Shown in pieces: positions 11,988-23,596 of a DNA stretch of 64,000 nt. The notes below the pieces were generated by a model, which was not told the origin of the DNA, made no database searches, and saw only the letters and a program-made list of their open reading frames with translations. Position 1 is the first letter of the stretch; each line of letters opens with the position of its first letter. Made by a program: the position numbers and the translations under genes. Origin of the DNA: Crambe crambe. Its lineage: Eukaryota; Porifera; Demospongiae; Poecilosclerida; Crambeidae. The stretch spans positions 6,220,501-6,284,500 of the forward strand of contig OZ004586.1 of NCBI GenBank assembly GCA_963924555.1, written 5' to 3'.

Positions 11988-14900
11988 ATGAGCCGCGCGC
12001 TTCTTCTTTGCTGTGCAGTCCTTTTCGTGGTAAGGATAGCTAGTAGCAATTTCATAGCTAACGAAAAACTTAGTTTATATTAGCTGCATAGCCTCCAGCT
12101 AGCGTTGTGAATCATGGCAGCTCTCTAGTATGAAAAGTTACTTTGTCTATGATTAGCTGGAAATGCTAAAGGAAATTGTTGTTTCTTTCTCCACAGGGAT
12201 TGCTATGCGAGCCTGCTATTGCTCAGAATGCCCAAAGTGAGTGAACATTTATAGCTGTATTCAGTTATGCAGAACTTGACATAAAAGTAGTTAAAATGCC
12301 TTGAGTTAGGCCATACCAGTTAGATTTTATGTTGGGTAGGTAGGTCGGTTTGAAAATGATAATGATAATAACTAGGAAAGTTTAGACATGTCAAGACTGA
12401 TGAACAGAATGTGATGGAGGGAATAAATACTGTCATAAATGCACTTTTCTTCATTATTCTATCCTTGGCATGCAATAATATCTAAAGTTTGGCCAAAAGT
12501 ACTGACCTATTGTGAGGTAGTAAAAGCAATTTGAAATTTTCCACAGTAGCTAATCATCATAGTACTTTCAGGCCTCGCTAACAATGCAGAAATTAGGTGT
12601 GCTTTATCTAGAGTATCATTATTAAATGCAATCTTGATTTTAGTGGGTCGGTAGGGCCCGAGCAACATAAAATCGTATTGGTATGGCCTTACTTATGGCA
12701 TCGAATTAAGTCATCCATGCCTTGAGTCACTCATGGCATTGATTTAAGTCAAACATGCCACGAGTATACATGGCACTGAATTAAGTCAATTCTATTCACA
12801 TTAAATGGCAGCTTCTTAAGTCAGAGTAGGTCCCTGGTAATTAGAATAATAGACTGACTTAATTCAGTGCCATTATAACTAAGTGGGCAATTATTTAAGT
12901 ACTCAAAAAACAGTCATCATAATAATAATAAATCGAAAAAATTACAAGCTAGTTGTAGCATGCAACGGAAATAAATTAACATGAACTGTGTGTACACTGT
13001 AAAAATGACAGTGTTTACTGCACACTATTTTGTCCAAATGCACACACAGTTTTGTTTTCTTGCTGAGTGTGTGCATGCTTTTAAAATAAAATAAAAAAAC
13101 TCACTCAGAATGCACATATCAGTAGTCATGTCAAGATGCCAGCACTTGACAATCATGCAGGCAAGGGCTAGGGAGGAGTGAGGTTATAGTAGCTATAACA
13201 ATGACTGCAGCCTATTATTCTGTTTATTTAGCCGCTATTCCAGTGAAGTCCTATTAGCCTATTATGCTGCTATTCCAGTTATGCTAGCATATTAGCCCCA
13301 TGACGTTATAGTTTTCGTTTAGGTTAACTCCTTTCTTGGTCAAACCCTTTGCCCGTTTCTTTGTAATGATTCTTTATGTGACCTGCAAAATGAAAACAGT
13401 GAAACAGTTCATTACAACTTTGTCTGGTGAACCAAATCATGCTTTATTGATACAACATTGGTTCTGGCGAGATATGGCTGTTTTTCTTCTGACTTATTCA
13501 CAATGATCTAGAGATCACCAGCAATTTAGCTAAATTCTTTGCCATGGCTATCTTTTAAAGTGTAGTCATTAATGATAACTGGGTGTGATTGGTGATAGCT
13601 AGGTGGCTGGTCTTTGAGCAGTGCAAAGAGTAAAAGAGAGGGTGATATATCTACGTACACTGTGACTTATGCATGGAGAAAACACCAGGAGATAGGAACA
13701 TTAGTGTGATGAGTAGCTACCCTCATCTGTTTTACTGAGGATAACTGATCGTCACATTCTCCTTGCTTAAATTCTAGGTAAAGGGTTTGATATCTCCAGT
13801 TCTAGAAAGTATGTACGTATAATACTAGGGTTAATACGTAAGTGAACCTTTTGACTGAAAACTATAAGGTCAAGATTATTGTACATTCTCCAGATTCGAT
13901 AACTAAAAACAGTTTCTATCTTCAGAGATATTATACACAGCATTTCATTTCAGTGACCTCGTCATAACCCAAAACCACTCATTCTTCCCGCTTTTCTCTA
14001 GCTATGTCATATTCATCTTCTTCCAAGCAGTCTTGCAAAATTTTATACTTTCATTCACCATGGCTATGTTGCTATATTTTCAAATTATCGATTTTCGACA
14101 GTTTTGAGTGTACTTAAATAATTGCCCATTTATTATCATGGCACTGAATTAAGTTAGTCTATTATTCTAATTACCAGGGACCTACTCTGACTTAAAAAGT
14201 TGCCATTTAATGTGAATACTATATTGGCATGGAATTGATTCAGTGCCATGTACGTATACTTGTGGCATGTTTGACTTAAATCAATGCCATGAGTGACTCA
14301 AGGCATGGATGACTTAATTCGATGCCATAAGTAACTCAAGGCATTTTTACTACTTTCATGTAGGACCGCTGTATTCTTTAAATTTGAGAGTTCCGGGTGC
14401 AATTATAATATGATTTAGTTAACATCTTCGTATTTCAGCTCCCCATAACTCATAGCCTCACAGATGGCTGTAGAGTTATCATTCCAAAATTAAAACAATA
14501 ATTAATCAGAACCTGTCTGAGAAACACATACTTTGCTTGGCAGATTTCATGTGAGTTTGTATAGTGCACAATAAAGAGTTTACATAACTGCAAACTGACT
14601 TATCACCGCTCAAATCTCTATATAGAATGCAATTACTACAGTCTGTAAAGATAGTAGTGGGTTATGAATAGCATAGTAATTCTTATGCATGGTTTGCACC
14701 CACAGCAGACAGTGAGTGATCAAAAATTTAATAGTAACTCTTGTGTAGTAGTCCCTGCGTCCCTTATTATTCTATTCTTTGATTCCTGCTTTATGAAGTC
14801 ATTATTCTTCTTCATTTATGCTTTGACTATCTCCACACCAAAATTTCGTGGCTGTTGGTAATCATAAGCTAAAGCATTGACTTCCCAAGGACCTTGGGAC

Positions 14901-17900
14901 TGTACGTACATCTCACTTACCAAGCTCTGGGCAATTACCAATAATTTAATGAAATTTTTGTTATAGTCGTACACAATTCAAGTGAAGAATGCATGAAAGA
15001 GACACTTTGTGTAGGCTGAATGACTTTCTTTTATGTGGTAACAAGTGCTTATACTCTGTTGTGAAAGACCACTCTTTGCATGTGCACAGGCTATTTAGGA
15101 ATCAAGATGTTGATATTGTGTGACAGAGTCAAATACCATATATGCACCATACACATCTACTTAATTCATAGTTTAAAAATATTTTACTACAAAATAATTA
15201 TAATAAATGAACTGTAGATACAAAATAATTACAGTAATTGTTACATGAATTCCAAACTACAATAATATGGTTGAGCTAAAGGTAAAAAGTGCACTCAAAT
15301 ACTTTGAATGGCTCCCTTCAAGCTATAGTGGGGGGAGTTAATTGGCAAGCGAAATGAACCCCCCCCCCCCCCCCCCCCCCCCCCAGTTATGCTCTCATGT
15401 CGTGGAATGAATGAAGTAGATATGACTTACATGAATGTACCTTAGTATACCCTTTCTTTTCTAGGATACTATGTGATTAACAGCTTTGACATCCAGCTTC
15501 TTCCTGACTCTGCCGAGTTCATCATCTCCTTCAACGACTCTCTCAATATCAGCGATTCCACACCCTGCTTCATGAACAAACTTATTCTAGCAAGTGGCCG
15601 AAATTCCTCAGCTCCACCCACCATGGGCTACAATCCTCGTTTTCCCGGAACATGCACGCAATCTTCTCGCTCTTCCAGAAATGTCACCGCAAGCCTCGAC
15701 CCCCGAGATTTCATATCTGCTCTTGGGTCTGGTATTTTTGCTAGGAATGCGATGACTTACATACGTACTGTCAATGGCATGGAGATGAATTTCCTTCCTT
15801 CTGTGGACGTGGCTCCACTTCAAACTCCTCTCCTTGCTAGACAGCAGAGAGCTAGCGTTGAAGCTCCAAGCATGCTTGGTTTCGATGTTGATTTGAACAC
15901 CAATCTCTTGCTGATGCATTTTGCTGGAGTGATGGAACTCTCCAGTCTGGATATGACAGTATTCACTCTACGTGCTTCACAGGGAAGGAACTTCACCCTC
16001 ACGGCAACTTCTAGACCAATAGGAGTGCTGGCTAATCTAGTCAGGACTGTATGCGTCACGCTCTCAGTTGAAGATGTCGGTAGGATCCAGGATCTGTCCA
16101 TTTGCACAGCAAGGTTCGGTGGGTGTTCTGGTTATTTCACATCACAGCTGATTTCAGACTACAACGGTCGGGAAGTCGAAGACGTTTCCCCATCAAATAG
16201 TTTGGCGGTGAGTTATAAAAATCAGTATGATAATAATACAGTGAATTAATGTGGACTCCCATATTCCAGACATTACTGCAGTATTGAGGGTAGAACCCTT
16301 TTAATCATTACAGTGGAATGCTTGGTATATTCCAAACAGTAACACACTATTGAGGGGAGAACCCTTTTAATCATTACAGTGGAACCCTAATGTGGACTCC
16401 AAAACCTCTATATTCCAGACAGTCTCCAAAACCTCTACATTATTGCAGTATTGAGGGAAGAACCCTTTTAGTGGAACCCTAATGTGGACTCCAAAACCTC
16501 TATATTCTAGACAGTAATGCAGTATGGGGGGAGAACCCTTTTAATTATCACAGTGGAACCCACTCTTGATTGATTTGACTTCCCTGCACAGCGAAACCTT
16601 TAAAAAATAAGTCCTGATCAAGGAGGTGTCCTTAATTCAGGGGGTGAATCACTATACCAGAGGGGATTGATCCCAAAAGAGGTTTTCGTATTTTGGGGTG
16701 TGATCCTGAACATTGTGCCTATAATATAAAGTGTACAGGGGAAACCCCCTCCCTTGGTCCATCAATCCCCTGCATGCTGGAAGGAGAGGAAAGGAAGGGA
16801 GTGTGGTGATGTTGATAAGCATAGTTTAGTAGGAGGTACTGCTTTGATCCTAAAGCTTGCCCTATCTATAATTATGAATAAGCTGGTTCACAACACAATT
16901 ATTTTTATTTCTGTAGGCTTCTAATGTGCGAGTACCATCCTCAGGGAGTAAGTTATATATTATTACACTGAGCTACGTAGCTCCCCCTACTCACTCTATA
17001 GTTTCTGGAATTTAAATAACTTTGTATCGGAATTAGTCACATATAATTTGTATCCTAGAGTAGCCATAGAAACTACTTCAACCCTTGTACATACACACAT
17101 TAGATGAGATTGCAGAATCTCGGTTTTAGCTTCCTTGTATGGAAGCTATGTAGTGACCATTAGTGTTTCCCATAGTCATCTGTACACCCTTTACTTCCAT
17201 AATATGCACCCAGTGTGATGCAGAGATTCAAGAATCTCCTCTGATAGGTCCTACTGAATCTATATCAAATACTTGACTGACCCATACTTGAAACCAACCT
17301 GGACTAATGTGTATCCCACAAAAGCACTTAGAAACAATCCAGCCTGCCCTCACAGCACGTAGGAATTTTGTAGCAATTAATGCACAGTACTGCATGCATA
17401 TACGTATACTACACAATATAAAAGCTGCCTAAATAAGAAGGGGGGTGCACTGGGGTGGGTGGGGGGGGGGGGGGGGGGGGGGACCTGCTAGGCACAACCG
17501 TTATAATGATGTGCCATTATGTTTTGTTTTTTTTCTTTTCTATAGCTCCCGATGTGTATATGCAGGTGGCGGTCACTTACATTGGTTGTAATGTCACATA
17601 CAACCTCACAAGAGACGAGGTCTTCAATGTCCAACCACAGGAGTACATCACTAGGTATCTACAGGCCTACTAGCTAGCTACGTATATGCATAGTGTGGTG
17701 CTCAGTGGCGGATCCAAGATTTTCTAAAGGGTACTTCTTATTAGTGGATGTCCCACTACCACTCCTACAATCACACCCATTTTTATATTTTCATTGCAAA
17801 TGCTGTCAGGGCTGGATCCAGGGGTGGGGTTGAGGCCCCTCCCCCCTTTCCCCTTTGTTCCTAAGCTAAGCCTGTAGATAAAATAATACACTATTATAAC

Positions 17901-20558
17901 TAATGCAATTTGACCATGCCTACTTGCTTAGCCGTATCTATTTTCTGCTCTAAAGTAGCTAGCTAGTATAATTAGAGGAATGTGATCTTGCATGTGTCAC
18001 TTTAAAGATATCTTTTGGAGCACTGGCTTTCATTTTCAAGGTCACACATTAGATAACTCAGTGCATACTAACTGTGATTTCCTTCATGAACACCTGTGAC
18101 CTTGCATGTGTCACTTCAGAGTTTGAGTGTAATAGCTAGCTAGCAATTTTTTGAGATGGTTCACCCTTTGCCTATACTCATGCTGTCATAATAATAATAA
18201 TGCACACAAATATGTGCTAGGGAGATTTGGGGAAAAATTTGGACTTCTTGGATCCAATTTGTGCATTATGAAGCAAAAATGCTAAATGCTGCAGCCTGCA
18301 AGTGAAGCCAACATGGATCCTCCAAATAACTTGCTCTCTTCCCCATTACATGCATAGTATACTGAGGTAGTTTATGTTTAAGTTTATTTCGTCTTGCCTG
18401 CTCATAAGAAAGGAGAAAAAAAACAAGTGAATTATTACGTAGGAATGGCCTAAGATACATCACGTATGTAACTATTATTTTTACATTATGAATTTGCAGG
18501 ATAAGCTGTTTTGGTGAGAGTCCTATGATCACTCTTGACGATTCCGAAGAGATGATCGACCAGAGGTACGTCCGAAGTGGTCCCACATGGACCCACTTGA
18601 GCTTCCCCGGTCCCAATGGTCTCCCAGAAGGGAATTTCGGGTTGTACTCCTGTCAAGCAGGCAGTGCACGTATCCAAAGTTATATCATTTTAAACGGTGA
18701 GTGGTATAAAAATGTTCATTGATTTTACTAGAGGCTGGGTTTCTCATTTCTATTAGTGAAGTGAATCGCTAATAAGCTGCACGCTAAAATCGTAAATAAA
18801 TTCCAATTACTCAGAAGTTGTATGACTCAACTTTCTATAACTTTGCTATTTATAACTATGTGTGTTTATTTGTACCTCTCATTCAGTGAATAGTGTCAAA
18901 AAAAAGTATTACATTTTTTCTTCCCCTACAGAATCTCCTTTCATTGGTTTGCCTGAGGGTTTGAGTTACTCGGCACGTCTGTACGACCCAGTGACCATTC
19001 CCTTCTTCTTCCGGATGTCTCCACATATCAGTCTCATGGACCAATCCATCGAAATAATCTTCTCCACGACAGGATCGTCCCCACCAGACCCCATGTACAG
19101 GAAGCTCTCGCCTTATAGGGGAGAAGTGTATTACGCACAAGCACCCAACAGCATCAACCAGACGTTCACCCTCACAGTCATGAGGACTCCAAGTACAGGA
19201 TCTGCAGCAAGAGTGCAGCAGATTCGAATCAGGATCACTCGTGAGTCATTGCATGTAATCATTCTACCCTGATATGATTCCCATAGATCTTATGTATGTA
19301 CGTATGCTGAGATTCCCATTGGATTCATTTATTGGAGGGACACTCTTTTGATCTAACCTTATATCTATGAACCTTATATCTATGTATGCTGGAATATAAA
19401 ATTCATACCCACCCGACCCCCAGGGCTACGTAGATCCAATAAGTAGGATCACAGGACTAGGGGTATGAACATTGGACCATGTGGAAGGGTGCAGAAGCCA
19501 CCTGAAAAAAATGTGGCATTATGTTATCATTCAAATACTTCTCTTCTTCACACACACACACACATACGTACACACAGCCCCTTCTGTAAGGATCGTGCCA
19601 TCCACCCTAGCTCTCTTGCCAAGCGATACTCGAGTGAATCTACAATGCATCACCAACAACCGTCGTCTTCCAGTCTTTTGGACCATGAACTCCATCCGTG
19701 GAGCAACCATGAGCACCAGTGCCAACTACTCGACCTTAGTTCCCTCTCAGGGCGGCTTCCAGAATGGAGTGAGGTTTTATTGCGGTGTGAGGGATCCCGA
19801 CAATGTGGATGTTAGTCCTGCCAACGTGGAGGCTTCTGCAGCTGCCACTGTCGTCAACATCCAAGGTAAAAATCAAAAGTATATTAAATTTAATTAAACT
19901 ACGATGTCCATAATATGTAACAACGTACGTAGGTGTAGCCGTAACATCTTATACGGTGAAACCTCGAAATAATAATGGGCACATGTGGGGACCCAGACCC
20001 TTTTATCCCTTTCGGAGTGTCATTTATTAGAGGCCGGCTTTCCTCTATAGTCATCATGTCATCATAATTTAGCACAAAATTTTCATTGGTCAAAATTATT
20101 GTGGATTTCGTGATTTTGAAAAATAATACACAGGAATTAATTTTATAATCAATATTTACAAAACCACAAAAATTTTGACCCACAAAAATTCTGTGCTATA
20201 CGGTATTATAATTCTTGTGTAACTAATTGATTAGCGCCTCTGAGTGTTTATGATATGGAGAATAACCGTGTTGAAGACCAGGCTCAAATCGTCCGTCTCA
20301 ATCGCTTCAGTGGCAACGTCTCCCTCCGGTGTCTCGGCCACGCCCCTTCCAATGTCCTGGGTTTGGTGTGGATCTCAGAACAGGATGGAATGCCCCCCAT
20401 GGTCCTTCGACTGGAGGATAACAATAACTACACCATTGTGGAGTACTCGTACAACGAGGCTATTTTGACCATCAATACCTTGATCCAACCTTACAGGGGA
20501 ACCTTGAGGTGCCAATCCTCGTCCTCGGGTAGACAAGCCACCTTCTTTGTCGTAGAAC
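11988..20558 (+). CDS. Ig-domain-rich secreted or receptor protein, 3' end not found
   Basis: Nine exons: 11988-12029, 12197-12236, 15465-16207, 16917-16947, 17546-17654, 18500-18696, 18932-19240, 19578-19865 and 20235-20558; 2,083 nt, about 694 residues, all phases compatible. Exons 1-2 give a strong signal peptide (LLLCCAVLFV then GLLCEPAIA). Exon 3 encodes about 248 residues with the motif MLGFDVDLNTNLLLMHF and a paired SLDPRDF / LSVEDVGRIQDL pattern; similar blocks occur in large invertebrate extracellular proteins, but I cannot name the domain. Exons 5-6 form one split Ig-like domain (W, then FGLYSCQA). Exons 8 and 9 are whole Ig domains with Cys-Trp-Cys cores; exons 7-9 are all phase 1-1. 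The last seen exon ends in phase 1 with a good donor, so more exons must follow. None is credible before the transposon block at 21530. Confidence 0.8.
12308..12683. mobile_element. nested MITE, PIF/Harbinger-like (TTA target duplication)
   Basis: The ends are inverted repeats beginning GGCCATACCA and continuing GATTTTATGTT. The element is flanked by TTA on both sides (GAGTTA before, TTACTTATGG after). Removing it restores the TIR of the surrounding element exactly (GAGTTACTTATGG). A 3-bp TTA/TAA duplication and GG-starting ends fit non-autonomous PIF/Harbinger elements. Confidence 0.75.
12992..13085. repeat. MITE arm related to the palindrome at 52073
   Basis: CACTGTAAAAATGAC followed by TTACTGCACAC and TTTTGTCC closely matches the palindromic unit inside the element at 51899-52330. 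Only one recognisable arm and a partial return arm are present. Confidence 0.5.
14363..15464. other. intron sequence with a poly-C tract
   Basis: The rest of intron 2 of the Ig-rich gene. A C homopolymer of about 26 bp lies at 15359-15384, 80 bp upstream of the exon 3 acceptor. No coding exon is seen. Confidence 0.5.
16248..16600. repeat. degenerate tandem repeat in intron
   Basis: Units containing ATGTGGACTCC, ACCTCTATATTC and GAGAACCCTTTTAAT recur three to four times with variable length, within the intron between 16207 and 16917. The following 16600-16740 resembles repeat sequence near 4910. Confidence 0.75.
17461..17483. repeat. poly-G tract
   Basis: A G homopolymer of about 23 bp preceded by GGGGTGGGT, some 60 bp upstream of the acceptor at 17545. 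The sequence could form a G-quadruplex. Confidence 0.9.
17655..18499. other. 845-bp intron
   Basis: The intron within the split Ig-like domain of the Ig-rich gene. It holds diverged repeats (about 17700-17880) and short AT-rich stretches. Nothing else was identified. Confidence 0.5.
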
Positions 20559-20621
20559 GTAAGTCAGAAAGGGGAGAGAAGGAAGAAAGGAGAGAGAGAT
20601 TAATTAATAATGGCCGAGGCT

Positions 20622-20695
<74 letters not shown>

Positions 20696-21529
20696 GATGG
20701 ATGTGTAGAACATATTTAGTCAGAGAACCAGGGGAGGAGTAGGAAAGGAAGAGGGAGGGGAGAAATGAGGGGAGAGAGGAGCTTGGAGAAAGGAAAAGGT
20801 CATACTTAGAGTCCAAGAAATTTCGTAATTTTAGCCTGCGTGAGAACAAGATGCGTAGGTGATATGAAAGAGGGAGAGTTAAGTGGTCAGCAAGGATGTG
20901 TGTGTATGCTGCATGTAGCTACATTAAGTTATTGGATGAACTTATTATACTGGGGGAATTGAGAGGCCCAGCTGTGGATGAATGAAGTTAAGAAAGAGCA
21001 TGAATATGGAATTACAAGCGAGGGAATGTCATTAAAGGAGAATGAATTGAGTTAAAGCTGAAGGGAGGGGAGGGGAGGTTCGGCATTATTGTTTTTGAGT
21101 GATAAAAGCATGAATAGAAGATGAATACTATTGTAGAGGGATTGGGTGCATGTGGTGGGATGTGATAAAGAATGCAATGTCTATTGGTCATAATTGTAAA
21201 GTCATTAATTATTTTGATAACTCTCTTTTTCACAACTGTAATAACGTGTAATTACACTCAAAAAATTGGGGGTGTGTTTGTTGTCTTATCATTGTTGCTA
21301 TTGTTTTAATTTTTTTTGGGGGGGGGGGTGGAGGGGGAGGAGCAGTCTTTTAAGTTATGAGGCCACTTATATTATGCTCTTTTTTTTTCTTTTCTTTCTA
21401 TTTCCCAACAGTAAATTTATTAATAATAAATTTATTACATACCCCAAAGCTGACATAATATGAATATATATATATATATATTAATGAATAATATATATAT
21501 TGCTTTTATAGCTTATAATATAATATATA
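20559..21529. other. downstream intron or 3' region with (GA)n tract
   Basis: A GA microsatellite of about 60 bp lies at about 20630-20690, and a G-rich run at about 21317-21328. A strong acceptor-like pyrimidine tract ending CCCAACAG occurs at 21403-21411. The phase-1 frame after it gives only about 15 unconvincing residues before a stop, so I do not call it an exon. The tandem transposon block starts directly after an AT-rich stretch here. Confidence 0.5.
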
Positions 21530-22310
21530 CAAGTAAGGGAAAAACATTTAAAAAAAATGAAAGGTGATGTAGGGATGACAAAAAACAGTGTACAAAAAAA
21601 TAAAGAAACAAGGGAAGAAATTGTGGAAAGAAAAAGGTTTGACTTATTATCATCCCTACATCAAGCCTATGAATGGAATTATTGTAGCTAATTGACATCT
21701 ACCATAATAGCTACTGGCATCTGACTATAATATTGAAACCTCCCTAATAGTAGAATATTAGAGGCTCTCCCCTCTTTCAGAGGTGAAAATCTATTAGCAG
21801 TCACTCTTAGCATGCTTTAGGTTGTTGAGACTGTCCTTTCAGTACCCTTTATCAGAGGTTGAATTGTGAGCACCAAGTACATGCAGTGAAATGAGTAGCT
21901 ACATTCAATTGTACCAGTGAATTAAATGAATCATGAATTATGCAATTGTCCATAGTTATGCAGCCTTTTTGGTAATGAAAACAATTTAGTGTGAAAATTG
22001 AATGAATCAATGGGAAGGTGGGATGACTGTACGTATACACTCCATGTAATCAGAGCATAGATAAGACATTATTGTACAGGAAGAGAAGGTGGAGGAAGAG
22101 TAGAAGGTAGGGGAAGAGTATAATAGTCTAAGTGACTATAGCTAGCTACGTACAATAATTCCATTCATAGGCTTGATGTAGGGATGATAATAAGTCAAAC
22201 CTTTTTCTTTCCACAATTTCTTCCCTTGTTTCTTTATTTTTTTGTACACTGTTTTTTGTCATCCCTACATCACCTTTCATTTTTTTAAAATGTTTTTCCC
22301 TTACTTGTTT
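21530..22310. repeat. subterminal inverted repeat at the left end of copy A
   Basis: The first about 170 bp (21530-21700) reappear in reverse complement at about 22150-22310, including CAAGTAAGGG, GATGTAGGGATGA and CATTCATAGGCTTGATG. The two arms bracket about 450 bp. Copy B has the same structure at about 31570-32340. Confidence 0.85.
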
Positions 22311-22435
22311 TCTCTCTTTTTTTAAATTAAATTTTTAGCACTAGCTCCCCTGCTCAAGTCCTTGGTAGCTACATGTCAAAGGGTGGACTAGCTACATATA
22401 TAAGATCATGAAACTTTGAGGAGACATAGCTATTA

Positions 22436-22858
22436 TTATGACAAATTGCTCCTTCCCCACATGCAGCGCATGTGGGGTATGAAATATAAATTTTGTACTT
22501 GGTAACCATGGACAATCGACCACACAGCATGCATTATAAGCATGGTGTGATTGATTGCCCCTCTGTTAAAGAGGAAAGTGGCAATTCGACTGTTTCGCTC
22601 TATTTGGAGCTCTTCAGCATGGTGCAACCAAGTACATAGAACACATTCAGGTTTATAAAATTGTCTCAGTACTCTTCTAATCACTGTCAGAGCAGTCAAG
22701 TTCTCTGCCCTCCGCTTTAATTCATATGTACAAGTTAAAATCAAAATGTTCGCACAATTAAATTTCATTTTTGATAGAATAACTGAATCTGACATAATAA
22801 TGCCTTGCATTTTTGCATGAATAGCCAGCTGCAAACCTTGACATGCATGACCCTCCAT
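22436..22858 (-). CDS. small frame conserved in both Helitron copies, doubtful gene
   Basis: A 140-codon frame downstream of the large Helitron gene. It has no family I recognise and is Cys- and His-bearing. It is repeated at 32468-32890 with two residue changes (R to Q, R to S). The copies are so recent that conservation alone does not prove coding. Confidence 0.2.
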   Translation of the reverse strand: MEGHACQGLQLAIHAKMQGIIMSDSVILSKMKFNCANILILTCTYELKRRAENLTALTVIRRVLRQFYKPECVLCTWLHHAEELQIERNSRIATFLFNRGAINHTMLIMHAVWSIVHGYQVQNLYFIPHMRCMWGRSNLS

Positions 22859-23596
22859 AGGACTAATAGCTATAAAATGAAGTTGGATTTTCTCAGGAAA
22901 CAGTAAGATGTAGCTGCTATGACTGCTTACCCCATATTCTTATAAAATATAATTTTGGAGCCTGAAAAACGTTAAATGCGAAATAAATTTTGCACGAATG
23001 GTTTGATTTTAACTTGTACTGTATGTTACCATACAGTGGCACCAAGTTTTTTAGCTTGTGAGTCTGTGTTAAGTACTGTTGCCTATACAGAGAAAGGATC
23101 AGTGCTCGTTGGGACTTTTACATATATCCATATCCATACATATACAGTTAAGCTGGAAGTGAATGACATCTGGCCTATGTGTTAATGTGCGCCAGTACAC
23201 TATAATGATGCCATTCTTTATGCAACACCACCTTTTTACTTCCAGCTGTGTCCCAACGTTTCAAGTGGCACCCCCCTGCACTGTTGTAATCATTATCCTT
23301 CTCTACAGTACTTCTTCCTTCAATCATATAAATAAGCTGGGAAGTGCCATTGTGGTGTTGCTCCTGGTGCTTATACACAGCAGGCTATACATGATGATGC
23401 TGTATAACAACTGGCATAATTGCCAAGTATACTTTGTGATGTGCAATAAGTAGCACTGACACACAATCATCATAGTGAAGGTATTCAAGTAATTATAAGA
23501 CTGAGCATACGACTTCAAAGTGTTCAGAATGAAATCTTATGTACATTGCCTTTTGTGTGACATCATCACATGTGACATCATCATACATGGTTAGAT

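Larger units (their letters stand above)
12277..14362. mobile_element. about 2-kb foldback element with 240-bp terminal inverted repeats
   Basis: Sequence at about 12290-12912 (after removing the nested MITE) is over 90% identical to the reverse complement of about 14100-14350. Both arms contain ATGCCTTGAGT, GGCATCGAATTAAGTCATCC and GGTCCCTGGTAATTAG. The interior has no transposase frame, so the element is non-autonomous. It sits in the 3.2-kb second intron of the Ig-rich gene. The outer boundaries are approximate. Confidence 0.75.

Noticed and set aside
21403..21460. Good acceptor (CCCAACAG) suggesting a last exon for the Ig-rich gene
   Set aside because: The phase-1 frame gives about 15 low-complexity residues and a stop, with no TM helix or domain.
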